DNA of 47,864 nt from an uncultured Eubacteriales bacterium (GCA_900316205.1 ONBX01000001.1:147373-195236); one strand, 5' to 3'. Counted from the stretch's first letter, positions 1 to 8,243 are shown. Program-made: numbers and translations. Notes: generated by a model not told the origin, from the letters alone.

Positions 1-16
1 GAAGGAAGCAAGAGCT

Positions 17-66
17 CGCCTCCCCCTGGGGGAGGTGCCCGGTGCGCACACCGGGCAGAAGGGGGA
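17..66. repeat. GC-rich palindromic intergenic repeat (family B)
   Basis: Two adjacent small palindromes: CCTCCCCC/GGGGGAGG, then GCCCGGTG/CACCGGGC, followed by AAGGGGG. Related blocks occur at 3867-3895 and 4944-5040. This is the kind of dispersed repeat common between genes of Oscillospiraceae. It lies upstream of the first gene. No promoter was recognised in the 112 bases available before that gene. Confidence 0.5.
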
Positions 67-112
67 TAAAGGAACGCACCGCAAATCGTTCCGGCATACT
101 AAGGAGAAAACC

Positions 113-670
113 ATGTACATCGACGAAACCTTATACCGCGGCAGGCCGGAAGGGGAGCGCATCCCCAAGGAGACGCGCTGCTATGACTTTTTGGACAGCC
201 TCGGCATCGAATACTTCCGTATGGACCATGAGCACGCCGACACCATCTCAGACTGCGAGCTGGTGGAGGGCATGCTCGGCTGCAAGATCTGCAAGAATCT
301 ATTCTTGACCAACCGGCAGCAGACGGATTTTTACCTGCTCATCATGCCGGGGGAAAAGCCCTTCAAGACCAAGCTCCTCTCCAAGCAGATCGGCTCGGCC
401 CGGCTGAGCTTTGCAGGCCCCGAGCACATGGAGCGGCTTCTGGACATCACCCCGGGCTCCGTCAGCGTCCTGGGCCTGATGAACGACAAAGAAAAGCAGG
501 TCCGGCTCCTGGTGGACCGGGACCTGCTGCAGGAGGAAAACTTCGGCTGCCATCCCTGCATCAACAGCTCCAGCCTGCGCTTTGCGACCAGAGATCTCTT
601 CGAGAAGATCCTGCCCGCCCTGGAGCACGAGCCCAGCTTCGTGGAGCTCCCCTGGGTGGTGGAAGAGTAA
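113..670 (+). CDS. YbaK/ProX-type aminoacyl-tRNA trans-editing deacylase
   Basis: A 185-aa free-standing editing domain of the YbaK/ProX/PrdX superfamily. Known members hydrolyse mischarged tRNA, most often Ala-tRNA(Pro), in the cytoplasm. Family hallmarks seen are the central CKNLFL segment followed by a strand (FYLLIMPG), the SVLGLMND stretch, and the C-terminal HPCINSSSLRF segment that corresponds to the conserved H-P-x-x-N-S/T turn. Length fits single-domain members. The start at 113 is chosen because AAGGAG lies at 101-106; the longer in-frame extension upstream runs through a repeat and has no recognisable site. The gene stands alone, with a palindromic repeat directly after its stop. 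Which mischarged tRNA it edits cannot be told from sequence by eye. Confidence 0.85.
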   Translation: MYIDETLYRGRPEGERIPKETRCYDFLDSLGIEYFRMDHEHADTISDCELVEGMLGCKICKNLFLTNRQQTDFYLLIMPGEKPFKTKLLSKQIGSARLSFAGPEHMERLLDITPGSVSVLGLMNDKEKQVRLLVDRDLLQEENFGCHPCINSSSLRFATRDLFEKILPALEHEPSFVELPWVVEE

Positions 671-674
671 TAAC

Positions 675-700
675 GTAGGGGCGACCCTTGCGGTCGCCCG
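675..700 (+). repeat. GTAGGG palindromic repeat (family A), copy 1
   Basis: Begins GTAGGGG and contains the palindrome GGGCGACC..GGTCGCCC. It is one of five related copies in the first 3.9 kb (1473-1496, 1528-1551 reversed, 1696-1722 reversed, 3792-3818). All have the form GTAGGG(G/A)-arm-loop-arm-CG with different but self-complementary arms. Confidence 0.7.
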
Positions 701-792
701 AAATGAGATAGAAAAGTACCATCTCTCGCATTTCCTCTGAGACCTTTTGGCCTTCTCATTCGTTTTACAAACGAAGGAAGGAGGGGAAGCAT

Positions 793-1458
793 ATGAAACT
801 GGCGGGAAAAATCCTGCTGACACTGTTCCTGGTCCTGCTGATCGGAGCCCTGCTGCTGCCCGTACTGGGCTATGGACTGGTCTTTGTCGGCTTGACTAAC
901 GCAGTAAACCTGAATTATACGGACAGTGGTCAAGAAGACTGCTATCTGTATTTGACCCGGGACGAGCGGAAAGGAACGCTGTTTTATCGCAGCCAGGGGA
1001 AAAAGGCTGCTGTTGACGGCCTGATTTACGATCCGGACAGCCGGGTGACGGAGTTCACGATCCCGGAGTCCTACGGAGATTACCCGGTGGTGGAACTGGG
1101 CGGCTATGTGGGCAAAGGCGCACCGTGCCCGTTTGATATCAGAGTGAAGGGAATCCAATCTTCGCTGGGGGTATCTCCGTCCGGCGGGACCTTTGGTAAG
1201 GTCGACGGGAAAAAGGTGGACGTCATCTATCACGATGTTACGCTGAACCTGGGCGCCAATATCAAGGAGATCTTTGCCAATCAGAGCGGCCATTATGTGG
1301 AAACGGGGGGAGACAGGGGAGAAGTCCATGTGGTTCGGGTCTATGTCAACTGCGATCCCTCCAATCGTAATTTCCACTCCCAGAACGGACGGCTTTACGA
1401 CAAAAAGGGAAAGCTGGTCAAGGGCTTCTTCTGGTGGGACGAGGGATTTGGCGCGTGA
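793..1458 (+). CDS. Membrane-anchored protein with LRR_5 (BspA)-like motifs
   Basis: 221 aa. An N-terminal hydrophobic segment (about residues 5-33) is a signal anchor or uncleaved signal; the rest is predicted to be outside the membrane. Two stretches resemble single units of the BspA-type leucine-rich repeat: FTIPESYGDYPVVELG (about residues 77-92) and NGRLYDKKGKLVKG near the C-terminus. There are too few units for a full LRR solenoid, so this may be a divergent or reduced member. The start at 793 follows AAGGAAGGAGGGG. It is flanked by family A repeats and has no obvious operon partner; a strong hairpin at 1627-1670 may end its transcript. Function unknown. Confidence 0.6.
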   Translation: MKLAGKILLTLFLVLLIGALLLPVLGYGLVFVGLTNAVNLNYTDSGQEDCYLYLTRDERKGTLFYRSQGKKAAVDGLIYDPDSRVTEFTIPESYGDYPVVELGGYVGKGAPCPFDIRVKGIQSSLGVSPSGGTFGKVDGKKVDVIYHDVTLNLGANIKEIFANQSGHYVETGGDRGEVHVVRVYVNCDPSNRNFHSQNGRLYDKKGKLVKGFFWWDEGFGA

Positions 1459-1472
1459 AAGCTTCCTCACCC

Positions 1473-1496
1473 GTAGGGACGAGCATCGCTCGTCCG
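1473..1496 (+). repeat. GTAGGG palindromic repeat (family A), copy 2
   Basis: GTAGGGACGAGC followed by the complementary GCTCGTCCG. It lies 12 nt after the stop of the preceding gene and is paired with an inverted copy at 1528-1551. Confidence 0.7.
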
Positions 1497-1527
1497 CTTT
1501 CCCCGTCAGCAGTTTCTTGGGACGGAG

Positions 1528-1551
1528 CGGACGGCCAATGGCCGTCCCTAC
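1528..1551 (-). repeat. GTAGGG palindromic repeat (family A), copy 3, inverted
   Basis: Reading on the minus strand it starts GTAGGGACGGCC and ends GGCCGTCCG. Together with copy 2 it forms a larger inverted repeat of about 79 bp. Confidence 0.7.
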
Positions 1552-1626
1552 GGCGCGGCGGAGAAACCGATGGATCGAAGGGGCGGCTATGAGCCGCCCG
1601 AAGCAGCAGATGCCAAGAAACAGAAT

Positions 1627-1680
1627 AGCGTGAGGCGAATCCGTACTTGTTTACGAATTCGCCTCACGCTTTTGATTGTT
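1627..1680 (+). terminator. Stem-loop, probable terminator
   Basis: A perfect 14-bp stem (AGCGTGAGGCGAAT at 1627-1640 with its complement at 1657-1670), a 16-nt loop, then a T-rich tail TTTGATTGTT on the plus strand. It sits between converging genes and may serve both strands, though the minus-strand side lacks a clear T tract. Confidence 0.55.
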
Positions 1681-1695
1681 GGAACAGCTCGTGCA

Positions 1696-1722
1696 CGGGC
1701 CGCCGAGGGCGTCGGCCCCTAC
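1696..1722 (-). repeat. GTAGGG palindromic repeat (family A), copy 4, inverted
   Basis: On the minus strand it begins GTAGGGGCCGACG and ends CGGCGGCCCG. It abuts the stop codon of alr with one base between. Confidence 0.7.
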
Positions 1723-1723
1723 A

Positions 1724-2851
1724 TCACGCATACACTCTCGGCACCCGCTTGGATACCGCGCAGAGCAGCTCGTAGCTGATGGTGCCGGCCTCCCGGGCCA
1801 GAGCCTCGATGTCGTTGTGCTCGCCGAAGATCTCCACCTCATCGCCCACGGCGGCCTGGGGCAGCTCCGTCAGGTCCAGCATGCACATGTCCATGCAGAT
1901 GCTGCCACGCTGGGGCGCATAGCCTCCGGCCACGTAGAAGCTGCACTTGTTGGAGAGGATCCGGGGCAGCCCGTCGGCATAGCCGATGGCGAGGACCCCC
2001 ATGCGGGTATGGCGCGCCGTGACAAAGCGGCGGCCGTAGCTGACAGAGGTGCCGGCCTCATAGTGCTTGATGGTACTCACCGTGGTGACGAGGCGCATGC
2101 AGGGCTTGAGGCCCAGGCGGCCGCTCTCGTCCCCGTAGCCGTAGAGCAGTAGGCCCGGGCGGACCATGTCCAGGGCCATCTGGGGATAGCGGACCACGGC
2201 GCCGGAATTGGCGCAGTGACGGATGGCAAAGCGCACGCCGCCCCGCTCCTGGACGGCGGCAATCACGTCGGTGAAGAGCTTGTACTGCTGCAGCGTATAG
2301 GCTTCGTTTTCCTCCCCCGGCTCGTCGGAGACGGCAAAGTGGGTGTAGATCCCCTCCGGCTCCAGGTTCGGGAGCTTGCAGGAGGCGATGACGTTGCCCA
2401 CGCCGATGTCGAAATAGTCCCCGGCGCAGAGAAAACCCAGCCGGGACATGCCGGTGTCCAGCTTGATGTGGACCCGCAGCGTCTTTCCCAGGGCCATAGC
2501 GGCGGCGGAATACTCCTTTGCCTTGGCCAGGGCGCTGACGGTCTGGGTCAGGTTTTCCTCGATCAGGAGAGAGGTGTACTCCGGCGGCGTGTGGCCCAGG
2601 ATCAGGATGGGCATGGTGATGCCGCCCCGGCGCAGTTCCAGGGCCTCGTCCAGGCAGGAGACGGCCAGATAGTCTGCCCCGGCCTCCTGCAGCAGGCGGG
2701 AGACGGGCAGGGCTCCGTGACCGTAGGCGTCGGCCTTCACCACGCCCAGAAAACGGCAGCCCGCGGGGAGGCTCCCACGAATGGCTTCATAATTGTGTCG
2801 GATGTTGGGCAGGGAAATCTCCGCCCAGGTTCTCTTTTGCAGATCGTTCAT
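1724..2851 (-). CDS. alr: Alanine racemase
   Basis: 375 aa, the usual length. It interconverts L- and D-alanine with pyridoxal phosphate and supplies D-Ala for peptidoglycan. The PLP lysine is K39 in VVKADAYGHG, and the second catalytic base is Tyr272 in SVSYGRRF. The substrate-binding region includes HIKLDTGMSRLG and the C-terminal GSICMDMCMLDLT segment. The start follows AAGGAT with suitable spacing. It is the second gene of a two-gene operon: the upstream lipoprotein stops 12 nt before this ATG. The pair matches the Bacillus ydcC-alr arrangement. A family A repeat lies directly after the stop. Confidence 0.97.
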   Translation of the reverse strand: MNDLQKRTWAEISLPNIRHNYEAIRGSLPAGCRFLGVVKADAYGHGALPVSRLLQEAGADYLAVSCLDEALELRRGGITMPILILGHTPPEYTSLLIEENLTQTVSALAKAKEYSAAAMALGKTLRVHIKLDTGMSRLGFLCAGDYFDIGVGNVIASCKLPNLEPEGIYTHFAVSDEPGEENEAYTLQQYKLFTDVIAAVQERGGVRFAIRHCANSGAVVRYPQMALDMVRPGLLLYGYGDESGRLGLKPCMRLVTTVSTIKHYEAGTSVSYGRRFVTARHTRMGVLAIGYADGLPRILSNKCSFYVAGGYAPQRGSICMDMCMLDLTELPQAAVGDEVEIFGEHNDIEALAREAGTISYELLCAVSKRVPRVYA

Positions 2852-2863
2852 GGTATGATATCC

Positions 2864-3409
2864 TTATGTAGTCCAATTCTTGATTTCACAGTTCACCACG
2901 ACCACATCGTCGGAGATGAGCTCCGCCCGGCAGGGGAGACCCTCTCCGTCAAACCAGACATTTGCCCGGGCGTGATCGTCAAACAGCAGCTCCACCGCGT
3001 CCATGCCCTCCTCGGTCCAGAAGGCGTCCGCGTGGCCGTGACGCAGGGCCTCCACCAAAAGCGGCAGGGCGGACATGGGGGAGAGACCGTAGGCGTCCAG
3101 ATCCCCGGTGTCCAGGATGAGCCCGTCGTATTCGAGGGCTGTCCTGCCCAGCTTGACGCTGGCGCTGATGCCGGAGATGCGCTCCGGCGAGAGGATAGTG
3201 ACGCGCTGCAGACCGTCTTCCATGGTGTAACGCAGCTCGAACTGCGCGGTCCTGTCCGGGTAGCTTGCGGTGAGGGCGGCGGTAAAGCTGAGGCTGTCCT
3301 GCTCCTGCAGCTTCTGGGAAAAACTCTCGTAGCGCTGGAGAGCGGCGTTGCCGCAGGCGCTGAGCAGCAGTGCAAAGAGCAGGGAAATAAGGGCAAGGGC
3401 TTTCTTCAT
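2864..3409 (-). CDS. YdcC/LolA-like lipoprotein
   Basis: 181 aa from the ATG at 3409, which has GGAGG five bases upstream; a longer TTG start is less likely. A short lysine-tipped hydrophobic leader ends in a lipobox L-S-A-C with the lipidated cysteine at about residue 19, so the mature protein should be tethered to the outer face of the cell membrane. The body is strand-rich, with a periodic pattern (ELRYTMEDGLQRVTIL, LEYDGLILDTGDL) like the LolA/YdcC fold, which holds lipids or hydrophobic ligands. Location before alr supports the YdcC assignment. The real ligand is unknown. Confidence 0.75.
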   Translation of the reverse strand: MKKALALISLLFALLLSACGNAALQRYESFSQKLQEQDSLSFTAALTASYPDRTAQFELRYTMEDGLQRVTILSPERISGISASVKLGRTALEYDGLILDTGDLDAYGLSPMSALPLLVEALRHGHADAFWTEEGMDAVELLFDDHARANVWFDGEGLPCRAELISDDVVVVNCEIKNWTT

Positions 3410-3467
3410 GGCAACCTCCAAAGGGAAGATACCCTATGCCTATGCGCTTTTCGCCGGAAACATGCCC

Positions 3468-3496
3468 ATTATAATCACCGAGGGCCCTCCCGTCAA
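3468..3496 (-). promoter_or_regulatory. Promoter of lipoprotein-alr operon
   Basis: On the minus strand, TTGACG (3491-3496), a 17-bp spacer, then TATAAT (3468-3473). This is near-consensus sigma-A type, giving a leader of about 50 nt before the ATG at 3409. Confidence 0.75.
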
Positions 3497-3528
3497 ATCC
3501 TTCTTTGACAAAAAGGACAAAAAAGCCC

Positions 3529-3557
3529 TTGAAATCTTGTGCGATGTGTGATAGTCT
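3529..3557 (+). promoter_or_regulatory. Promoter of pheST T-box transcript
   Basis: TTGAAA (3529-3534), 17-bp spacer, TAGTCT (3552-3557) preceded by an extended TG. It lies just upstream of the first T-box helix. A TTGACA at 3505-3510 has no matching -10 at good spacing. Confidence 0.55.
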
Positions 3558-3562
3558 ATGCC

Positions 3563-3787
3563 TGCTGTGATCGGGAAAATAGCGCTTTCCATGGCGGGCA
3601 GAGAATGAGGGTCGGCGGCTGAAAGCCCTCTGCGTCATCGGCGCTTGGTTCGCCCGGGAGCTCCGGCCAATCCCCGGCGGGCGGCGCCCGTTATCGCGCA
3701 GAAAGTGCGGTCTCGCGGTTGAGACCGAATGTGGGTGGTACCACGGAAGCGATGCTTTCGTCCCAGTGCGGGACGGAGGCTTTTTTG
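3563..3787 (+). promoter_or_regulatory. Phe T-box leader of pheST
   Basis: A tRNA-sensing leader. The T-box core TGGGTGGTACCACGG lies at 3732-3746, followed by an intrinsic terminator with stem CGTCCC/GGGACG (3759-3776) and a T run at 3781-3786. In Stem I the basal helix GCGGGC (3595-3600) pairs with GCCCGG (3652-3657); the 5' side of the internal loop is AGAGAATG, and the triplet just before the 3' arm is TTC (3649-3651), the phenylalanine specifier expected for a pheS gene. By the established mechanism, uncharged tRNA(Phe) pairs with the specifier and the T-box and prevents termination. The specifier comes from hand folding. Confidence 0.9.
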
Positions 3788-3791
3788 TTGT

Positions 3792-3818
3792 GTAGGGGCC
3801 GGCGTCCTCGACGGCCCG
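3792..3818 (+). repeat. GTAGGG palindromic repeat (family A), copy 5
   Basis: GTAGGGGCCGGCGTC followed by a complementary arm ending GACGGCCCG. It lies between the T-box terminator and pheS, so it is transcribed only upon read-through. Confidence 0.7.
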
Positions 3819-3866
3819 CATGAAAACGGATTACCCTCCGTCATCCGCCTTGCGGGAGACGGCGGA

Positions 3867-3895
3867 TGCCACCTCCCCTTAGGCAGGGGAGGCTA
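3867..3895. repeat. Palindromic repeat (family B), short copy
   Basis: CCACCTCCCC-loop-GGGGAGGCT just before the pheS ribosome binding site, related to the blocks at 17-66 and 4944-5040. Confidence 0.5.
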
Positions 3896-3913
3896 CAAGG
3901 AAGGAGATCGTAA

Positions 3914-4939
3914 ATGAGAGAACTGATGCAGGGGCTTCGGGAAGCGGCTATGAAGGCCATTTTCGAGGCACAGGATGTGGAGCGCCTGGAAGAGCTCCGG
4001 ATCAAGTATCTGGGCAAGAAGGGCGAGATGACCGCGATCCTGCGGCAAATGGGCAAGCTTTCCCCGGAGGAGCGGCCTGCCATGGGCCAGCTGGCCAACC
4101 AGGTCAGAGGCGAGATCGAGGGCTTGCTGGACGAGCGCAAGCGCATCGTCAGCGAGGCCATGCTGGAAAAGAAGCTGGAGCGGGAAGCGCTGGACGTGAC
4201 CCTGCCCGGCGAAAAGCCCGCACTGGGCCACAAGCACCCCATGTACAACGTGCTGGACCAGATCAAGGACATCTTCATCGGCATGGGCTTTGAGATCCTG
4301 GACGGGCCCGAGGTGGAGCTGGCTGCCTATAACTTTGACAAACTGAACATCGACGAAGGCCATCCCTCCCGGGACTGGACCGATACCTTCTATTTCACCG
4401 AGGACAGCCAGATCCTCCTGCGTACCCAGACCTCTCCCATGCAGATCCACGCCATGGAGACCCGGGACCTGCCCATCCGCGTACTGGCTCCCGGCCGGGT
4501 CTACCGCAAGGATGAGGTGGACGCCACCCACAGCCCCATGTTCCATCAGATCGAGGGCCTGGTGGTGGACAAGGGCGTCACCATGGCGGACCTGAAGGCA
4601 ACATTGAACCTGGTGGTGGAAAAGATCTACGGCAAGGGCACCGTCACCCGCTTCCGCCCCCATCACTTCCCCTTCACCGAGCCCAGCTGCGAGCTGGACA
4701 TCCAGTGCCACAAGTGCGGCGGCAAGGGCTGCTCCACCTGCAAGGGCGAGGGCTGGATCGAGGTCCTGGGCGCCGGCATGGTGCACCCCAAGGTGCTCGC
4801 CGGCTGCGGCATCGACCCGGACGTGTACTCCGGCTGGGCCTTTGGCATGGGCCTGGAGCGTCTGGCCATGGGCGAATACAAGATCACGGACCTGCGTCTC
4901 ATCTTCGAGAACGACGTGCGGTTCCTTGAACAATTCTGA
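3914..4939 (+). CDS. pheS: Phenylalanyl-tRNA synthetase alpha subunit
   Basis: 341 aa, family length. It forms the catalytic half of the alpha2-beta2 enzyme that charges tRNA(Phe). An N-terminal helical arm (about 1-90, with IKYLGKKGEMTAIL) binds tRNA; the class II core follows with motif 2 around FRPHHFPFTEPSCE and motif 3 at GWAFGMGLERLAM. A Cys-rich segment (CHKCGGKGCSTCKGEGW, around residues 260-280) is the form commonly seen in Firmicutes. The start has AAGGAAGGAG upstream. Expression is expected to depend on the Phe T-box. pheT follows after a 120-nt repeat-filled gap. Confidence 0.98.
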   Translation: MRELMQGLREAAMKAIFEAQDVERLEELRIKYLGKKGEMTAILRQMGKLSPEERPAMGQLANQVRGEIEGLLDERKRIVSEAMLEKKLEREALDVTLPGEKPALGHKHPMYNVLDQIKDIFIGMGFEILDGPEVELAAYNFDKLNIDEGHPSRDWTDTFYFTEDSQILLRTQTSPMQIHAMETRDLPIRVLAPGRVYRKDEVDATHSPMFHQIEGLVVDKGVTMADLKATLNLVVEKIYGKGTVTRFRPHHFPFTEPSCELDIQCHKCGGKGCSTCKGEGWIEVLGAGMVHPKVLAGCGIDPDVYSGWAFGMGLERLAMGEYKITDLRLIFENDVRFLEQF

Positions 4940-4943
4940 CTTG

Positions 4944-5040
4944 CTTCCCCCTCGGGGGGAAGTGCCCCGCAGGGGCGATAGGGGCGTCCTTTTGGCAGCC
5001 CCTTCAGTCGCTTCGCGACAGCTCCCCCGGAGGGGGAGCT
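4944..5040. repeat. Composite palindromic repeat (family B) inside pheS-pheT gap
   Basis: Successive small palindromes: CTTCCCCC..GGGGGAAG, GCCCC..GGGGC, GTCGCTTCGCGAC and CTCCCCC..GGGGGAG. They fill nearly the whole gap between pheS and pheT and end just before the pheT ribosome binding site AAGGAGG. Confidence 0.7.
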
Positions 5041-5059
5041 AAAAAGGAGGATTATTGAT

Positions 5060-7744
5060 ATGAAAATGCCGAGAAAATGGCTGGATGAGTTTGTGGAGCT
5101 GCCTCTGGAGGAGGTGGGGGACAAGGCCTTTGCCGAGGCCATGAGCGTCTCCGGCTCCAAGGTGGAGGTCACCGAGGACCTGACCCAGACCATTCATAAT
5201 GTGAAAGTGGGGCGTATCCTGTCTCTGGAGAAGCACCCCAACTCCGATCATATGCTGGTGGCCCAGATCGACGTGGGCGAGGGAGAACCTGTCCAGATCT
5301 GCACCGGCGCCTGGAATGTGCACGTGGGGGACCTGGTCCCTGCGGCGCTGCACAAGTCCCTGCTGCCCAACGGCGCGAAGATCGAGAAGGGCAAGCTCCG
5401 GGGCGTGGAGTCCTTCGGTATGCTCTGCTCCCTCAAGGAGCTGGACGCCGATGTGCACGATTTCCCCTATGGGGAGATCAAGGCCGCGGCCCTGCTCAAT
5501 AACTACCACCCCATCGACCCGCTGAAGCCCTCCATCTCTCCCCTGATCAAGAGCGGGGATCGGATCTTCGGCAAGGTTATCGCGGCGGAAGTCACCGGGG
5601 TGGAAAACGCCGGGCTGAACCTCTGGAAATGCGCTCTGGCGACCGGCCATGAGACCGTGACGCCCTGCCAGAACATCCACGAAGGCGACATGGTGGCCTA
5701 CAACACCGAGAAGGACGCCATCTGCACCCTGGCGGATCTCCACGCCGAGCAGAAGGAATTCCCCAACTGCATCGAGGACGGCATCCTGATCCTCCACGAG
5801 GACTGCAAGCCCGGAGACGACATGGCGAAGCTCCTGGGCCGGGACGACCACGTGGTGGAATATGAGATCACCCCCAACCGGCCAGACTGCCTGTGCATGA
5901 TCGGCCTGGCGCGGGAGGTGGCGGTTACCTTCGGCAAGGAGCTGAAGCTCCATGAGCCGGTGGTGCGGGCCAAGGCAGGCGGGAACATCGCGGACATGGC
6001 GAAGATCGTCATCGAAGATCCGGACCTCTGCCCACGCTACACCGCCCGGATGGTGAAGAACGTGAAGATCGCTCCCTCTCCCGCCTGGATGCGGGAGCGC
6101 ATCCGCAACGCCGGCATGCGCCCCATCAACAACCTGGTGGACATCACCAACTACGTCATGCTGGAGTACGGCCAGCCCATGCACGCCTTTGACTTCAGCT
6201 GCGTGAAGGACGGGGAGATCCGCGTCCGCTGCGCGAAGGAAGGGGAGAGCATCCGCACCCTGGACGGCAACGACCGGCCTCTGACCCCCAATATGCTCTG
6301 CATCTGCGATACCGAGAAGCCTGTAGCCGTGGCCGGCGTCATGGGCGGCGAGAACAGTGAGATCGTGGGCGACACCGCCATGGTGCTCTTCGAGAGCGCC
6401 TGCTTCAACGGCCCCTCCGTCCGCCGCACCGCCACCGCACTGGGCATGCGCACCGACGCCTCCTCCCGCTTCGAGAAAGGCCTGGACGCCGAGGGCACCC
6501 TGAAGGCCGTGAACCGGGCCTGCGAACTGGTGGAAATGCTGGGCGCCGGTGAAGTGGTGGAGGGCGTCATCGACGTCTTCCCCGGCAAGAAGCCTCAGAC
6601 CACTGTGAAGCTGGAGCCTGAGAAGATCAATGCCCTGCTGGGCACCGATCTCAGCGAGGAGACCATGCGCAGGATCCTCACCGACCTGGGCTTCGGCTTT
6701 GATGGGGACACCATTCTGGTGCCCTCCTGGCGCGGCGATGTGGAGCACTACTCCGACATCGCGGAGGAGGTCGCCCGCTTCTACGGCTATAACGAGATCC
6801 CCACCGCCTTCTCCGGCGGCATCAGCACCGCCGGCGGCTACAGCGAAGTGCAGCAGACCGAGCGGCGCATCGGGGAAGTCTGCCGCAGCATGGGCCTGGA
6901 TGAGATCATCACTTACTCCTTCATCAGCCCCTCCTACTACGACAAGATCCGCATGCCCAAGGACGATCCCCGGCGGGACAGCCTGAAGATCCTGAACCCC
7001 CTGGGCGAAGACACCTCCATCATGCGCACCACCATCCTGCCTTCCATGCTGGAGATCCTGACCCGCAACTACAACTACCGCAACAAGGAAGCCGCCCTCT
7101 ACGAGATCGGCAGGATCTACCGGAAACGGCCCGACGGTCTGGCTGACGAGCCCAAGATCGTCTCTCTCGGCGCCTACGGGCCCAAGACCACCTTCTTCAC
7201 TCTGAAGGGCTGGGTGGAGAACCTGCTGGCGGATCTGGGCGCGGGCAAGCCCCATTTTGCTGCCGAGAAGAGCAACCCCGCCTATCATCCCGGACGCTGC
7301 GCCAAGGTCTTTGTGGGAGAGAAGGAGATCGGCGTTCTGGGCCAGATCCATCCCCAGACGGCGGCCAATTACGGCGTGGACGCGGAGCTCTACTGCGCGG
7401 AGCTGAGCTTTGACGCGCTCTGTGAGGTCAAGGGCGGCATCCCCGTCTTTAAGCCCCTGCCCCGCTTCCCGGCGGTGACGAGAGATATCGCCGTGGTCTG
7501 CGACGGCAGCGTTCCCGTGGGCGACATGACCGAGGCCATCCTCGCCGGCGGCGGGCAGTACCTCAAAGCCTGCAGCCTCTTCGACGTGTACACCGGCTCC
7601 CATGTGCCCCAGGGCATGAAGTCCGTGGCCTTCTCCCTCACCATGCGGGCGGAGGATCAGACCCTGACGGACGATCACGCCGAGGAGACCGTGGCGCGTG
7701 TCCTGAAGGTGCTGAAGGAAAAGTTCAACGCCGCGATGCGCTGA
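5060..7744 (+). CDS. pheT: Phenylalanyl-tRNA synthetase beta subunit, extended
   Basis: 894 aa, clearly longer than the usual ~800. It is the tRNA-recognition and editing subunit of PheRS. Seen in order: tRNA-binding OB domain (about 40-128), an extra segment (about 130-236), return to the canonical EDGILIL sequence at 239, B1 core ([11 protein letters not shown], about 268-278), B3/B4 editing region ([11 protein letters not shown]...[23 protein letters not shown]), B5 ([13 protein letters not shown]), a catalytic-like core, and the C-terminal anticodon-binding FDX-ACB domain ([15 protein letters not shown] onward). The inserted segment looks like a degenerate copy of the first OB domain: [15 protein letters not shown] compares with [15 protein letters not shown]. 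The start follows AAAAAGGAGG. Confidence 0.97.
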   Translation: MKMPRKWLDEFVELPLEEVGDKAFAEAMSVSGSKVEVTEDLTQTIHNVKVGRILSLEKHPNSDHMLVAQIDVGEGEPVQICTGAWNVHVGDLVPAALHKSLLPNGAKIEKGKLRGVESFGMLCSLKELDADVHDFPYGEIKAAALLNNYHPIDPLKPSISPLIKSGDRIFGKVIAAEVTGVENAGLNLWKCALATGHETVTPCQNIHEGDMVAYNTEKDAICTLADLHAEQKEFPNCIEDGILILHEDCKPGDDMAKLLGRDDHVVEYEITPNRPDCLCMIGLAREVAVTFGKELKLHEPVVRAKAGGNIADMAKIVIEDPDLCPRYTARMVKNVKIAPSPAWMRERIRNAGMRPINNLVDITNYVMLEYGQPMHAFDFSCVKDGEIRVRCAKEGESIRTLDGNDRPLTPNMLCICDTEKPVAVAGVMGGENSEIVGDTAMVLFESACFNGPSVRRTATALGMRTDASSRFEKGLDAEGTLKAVNRACELVEMLGAGEVVEGVIDVFPGKKPQTTVKLEPEKINALLGTDLSEETMRRILTDLGFGFDGDTILVPSWRGDVEHYSDIAEEVARFYGYNEIPTAFSGGISTAGGYSEVQQTERRIGEVCRSMGLDEIITYSFISPSYYDKIRMPKDDPRRDSLKILNPLGEDTSIMRTTILPSMLEILTRNYNYRNKEAALYEIGRIYRKRPDGLADEPKIVSLGAYGPKTTFFTLKGWVENLLADLGAGKPHFAAEKSNPAYHPGRCAKVFVGEKEIGVLGQIHPQTAANYGVDAELYCAELSFDALCEVKGGIPVFKPLPRFPAVTRDIAVVCDGSVPVGDMTEAILAGGGQYLKACSLFDVYTGSHVPQGMKSVAFSLTMRAEDQTLTDDHAEETVARVLKVLKEKFNAAMR

Positions 7745-7779
7745 GCGTAAAAAAAACGCCGAAGATAGCCTTTTTCGAC

Positions 7780-7807
7780 TTTACTTGACGAAAAAACCTG
7801 CTATAAT
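7780..7807 (+). promoter_or_regulatory. Promoter of ireB
   Basis: TATAAT at 7802-7807 with TTTACT (7780-7785) 16 bp upstream. A TTGACG at 7785-7790 is too close to pair with it. Confidence 0.5.
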
Positions 7808-7841
7808 AAAAGCAGGAAAAATGAGGAAAGGTGGGACAGTC

Positions 7842-8084
7842 ATGGAGGATGCTACCAGAAAATTTGACGCCATGGACAGCAAGGCAGAGATGCGGGAGAT
7901 CCTTTCATCCGTGTATAACTCCCTCAAGGTCAAAGGCTATAATCCCATCAACCAGCTGGTGGGCTACATCCTGTCCGAGGATCCGACCTATATCACCAAC
8001 TATAACAATGCCCGGACCCTGATCTGCCGGATCGATCGGGACGAACTGCTCCAGGAGCTGCTGCGCAGATATCTGGAGAAGTGA
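7842..8084 (+). CDS. ireB: IreB family regulatory phosphoprotein (UPF0297)
   Basis: 80 aa, the exact size class of the family. In enterococci IreB is a small cytoplasmic substrate of the Ser/Thr kinase IreK and works in cell-wall stress control; here the role is by homology. The diagnostic core is [34 protein letters not shown] in two parts, ending with the [12 protein letters not shown] helix. The conserved N-terminal threonine region (ATRKFD) contains the phosphorylation site region known in the family. The ATG at 7842 is chosen over an upstream in-frame one because AGGAAAGGTGGG precedes it. It is monocistronic, with its own promoter and terminator; the usual neighbour (a Holliday junction resolvase gene) is absent. 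Confidence 0.93.
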   Translation: MEDATRKFDAMDSKAEMREILSSVYNSLKVKGYNPINQLVGYILSEDPTYITNYNNARTLICRIDRDELLQELLRRYLEK

Positions 8085-8101
8085 AGAGAAGCACACAAAG
8101 A

Positions 8102-8130
8102 AAAAAACAGGCTGATCCAGCCTGTTTTTT
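8102..8130 (+). terminator. Terminator after ireB
   Basis: AACAGGCTG-GATC-CAGCCTGTT-type hairpin flanked by A and T runs; it could work on both strands. Confidence 0.9.
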
Positions 8131-8202
8131 CTTTGCGTGAGGGGATAGGCGTATGTCGTATAATTAACAAGGAATTCTAAGACTTCTCTTAATAATTTTC
8201 TC

Positions 8203-8208
8203 TATAAT
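8203..8208 (+). promoter_or_regulatory. -10 element for coiled-coil membrane protein gene
   Basis: TATAAT in an AT-rich stretch 36 nt before the ATG at 8244. No convincing -35 hexamer at 16-18 bp. Confidence 0.4.
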
Positions 8209-8243
8209 GCTTGTGCAAAACAAATACAGGGAGTGTTGGAAAC

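Noticed and set aside
3505-3540. TTGACA at 3505-3510 as the pheST promoter
   Set aside because: No -10 hexamer at 16-18 bp; the TTGAAA/TAGTCT pair further on fits better.
5039-7678. 879-aa minus-strand open frame opposite pheT
   Set aside because: Mirror of a GC-rich coding frame: low-complexity His/Gly/Asp/Ala composition and no homology features; pheT is certain. The same applies to the long antisense frames opposite valS (30937-33090), ftsK (15262-16719) and rqcH (17830-19338).
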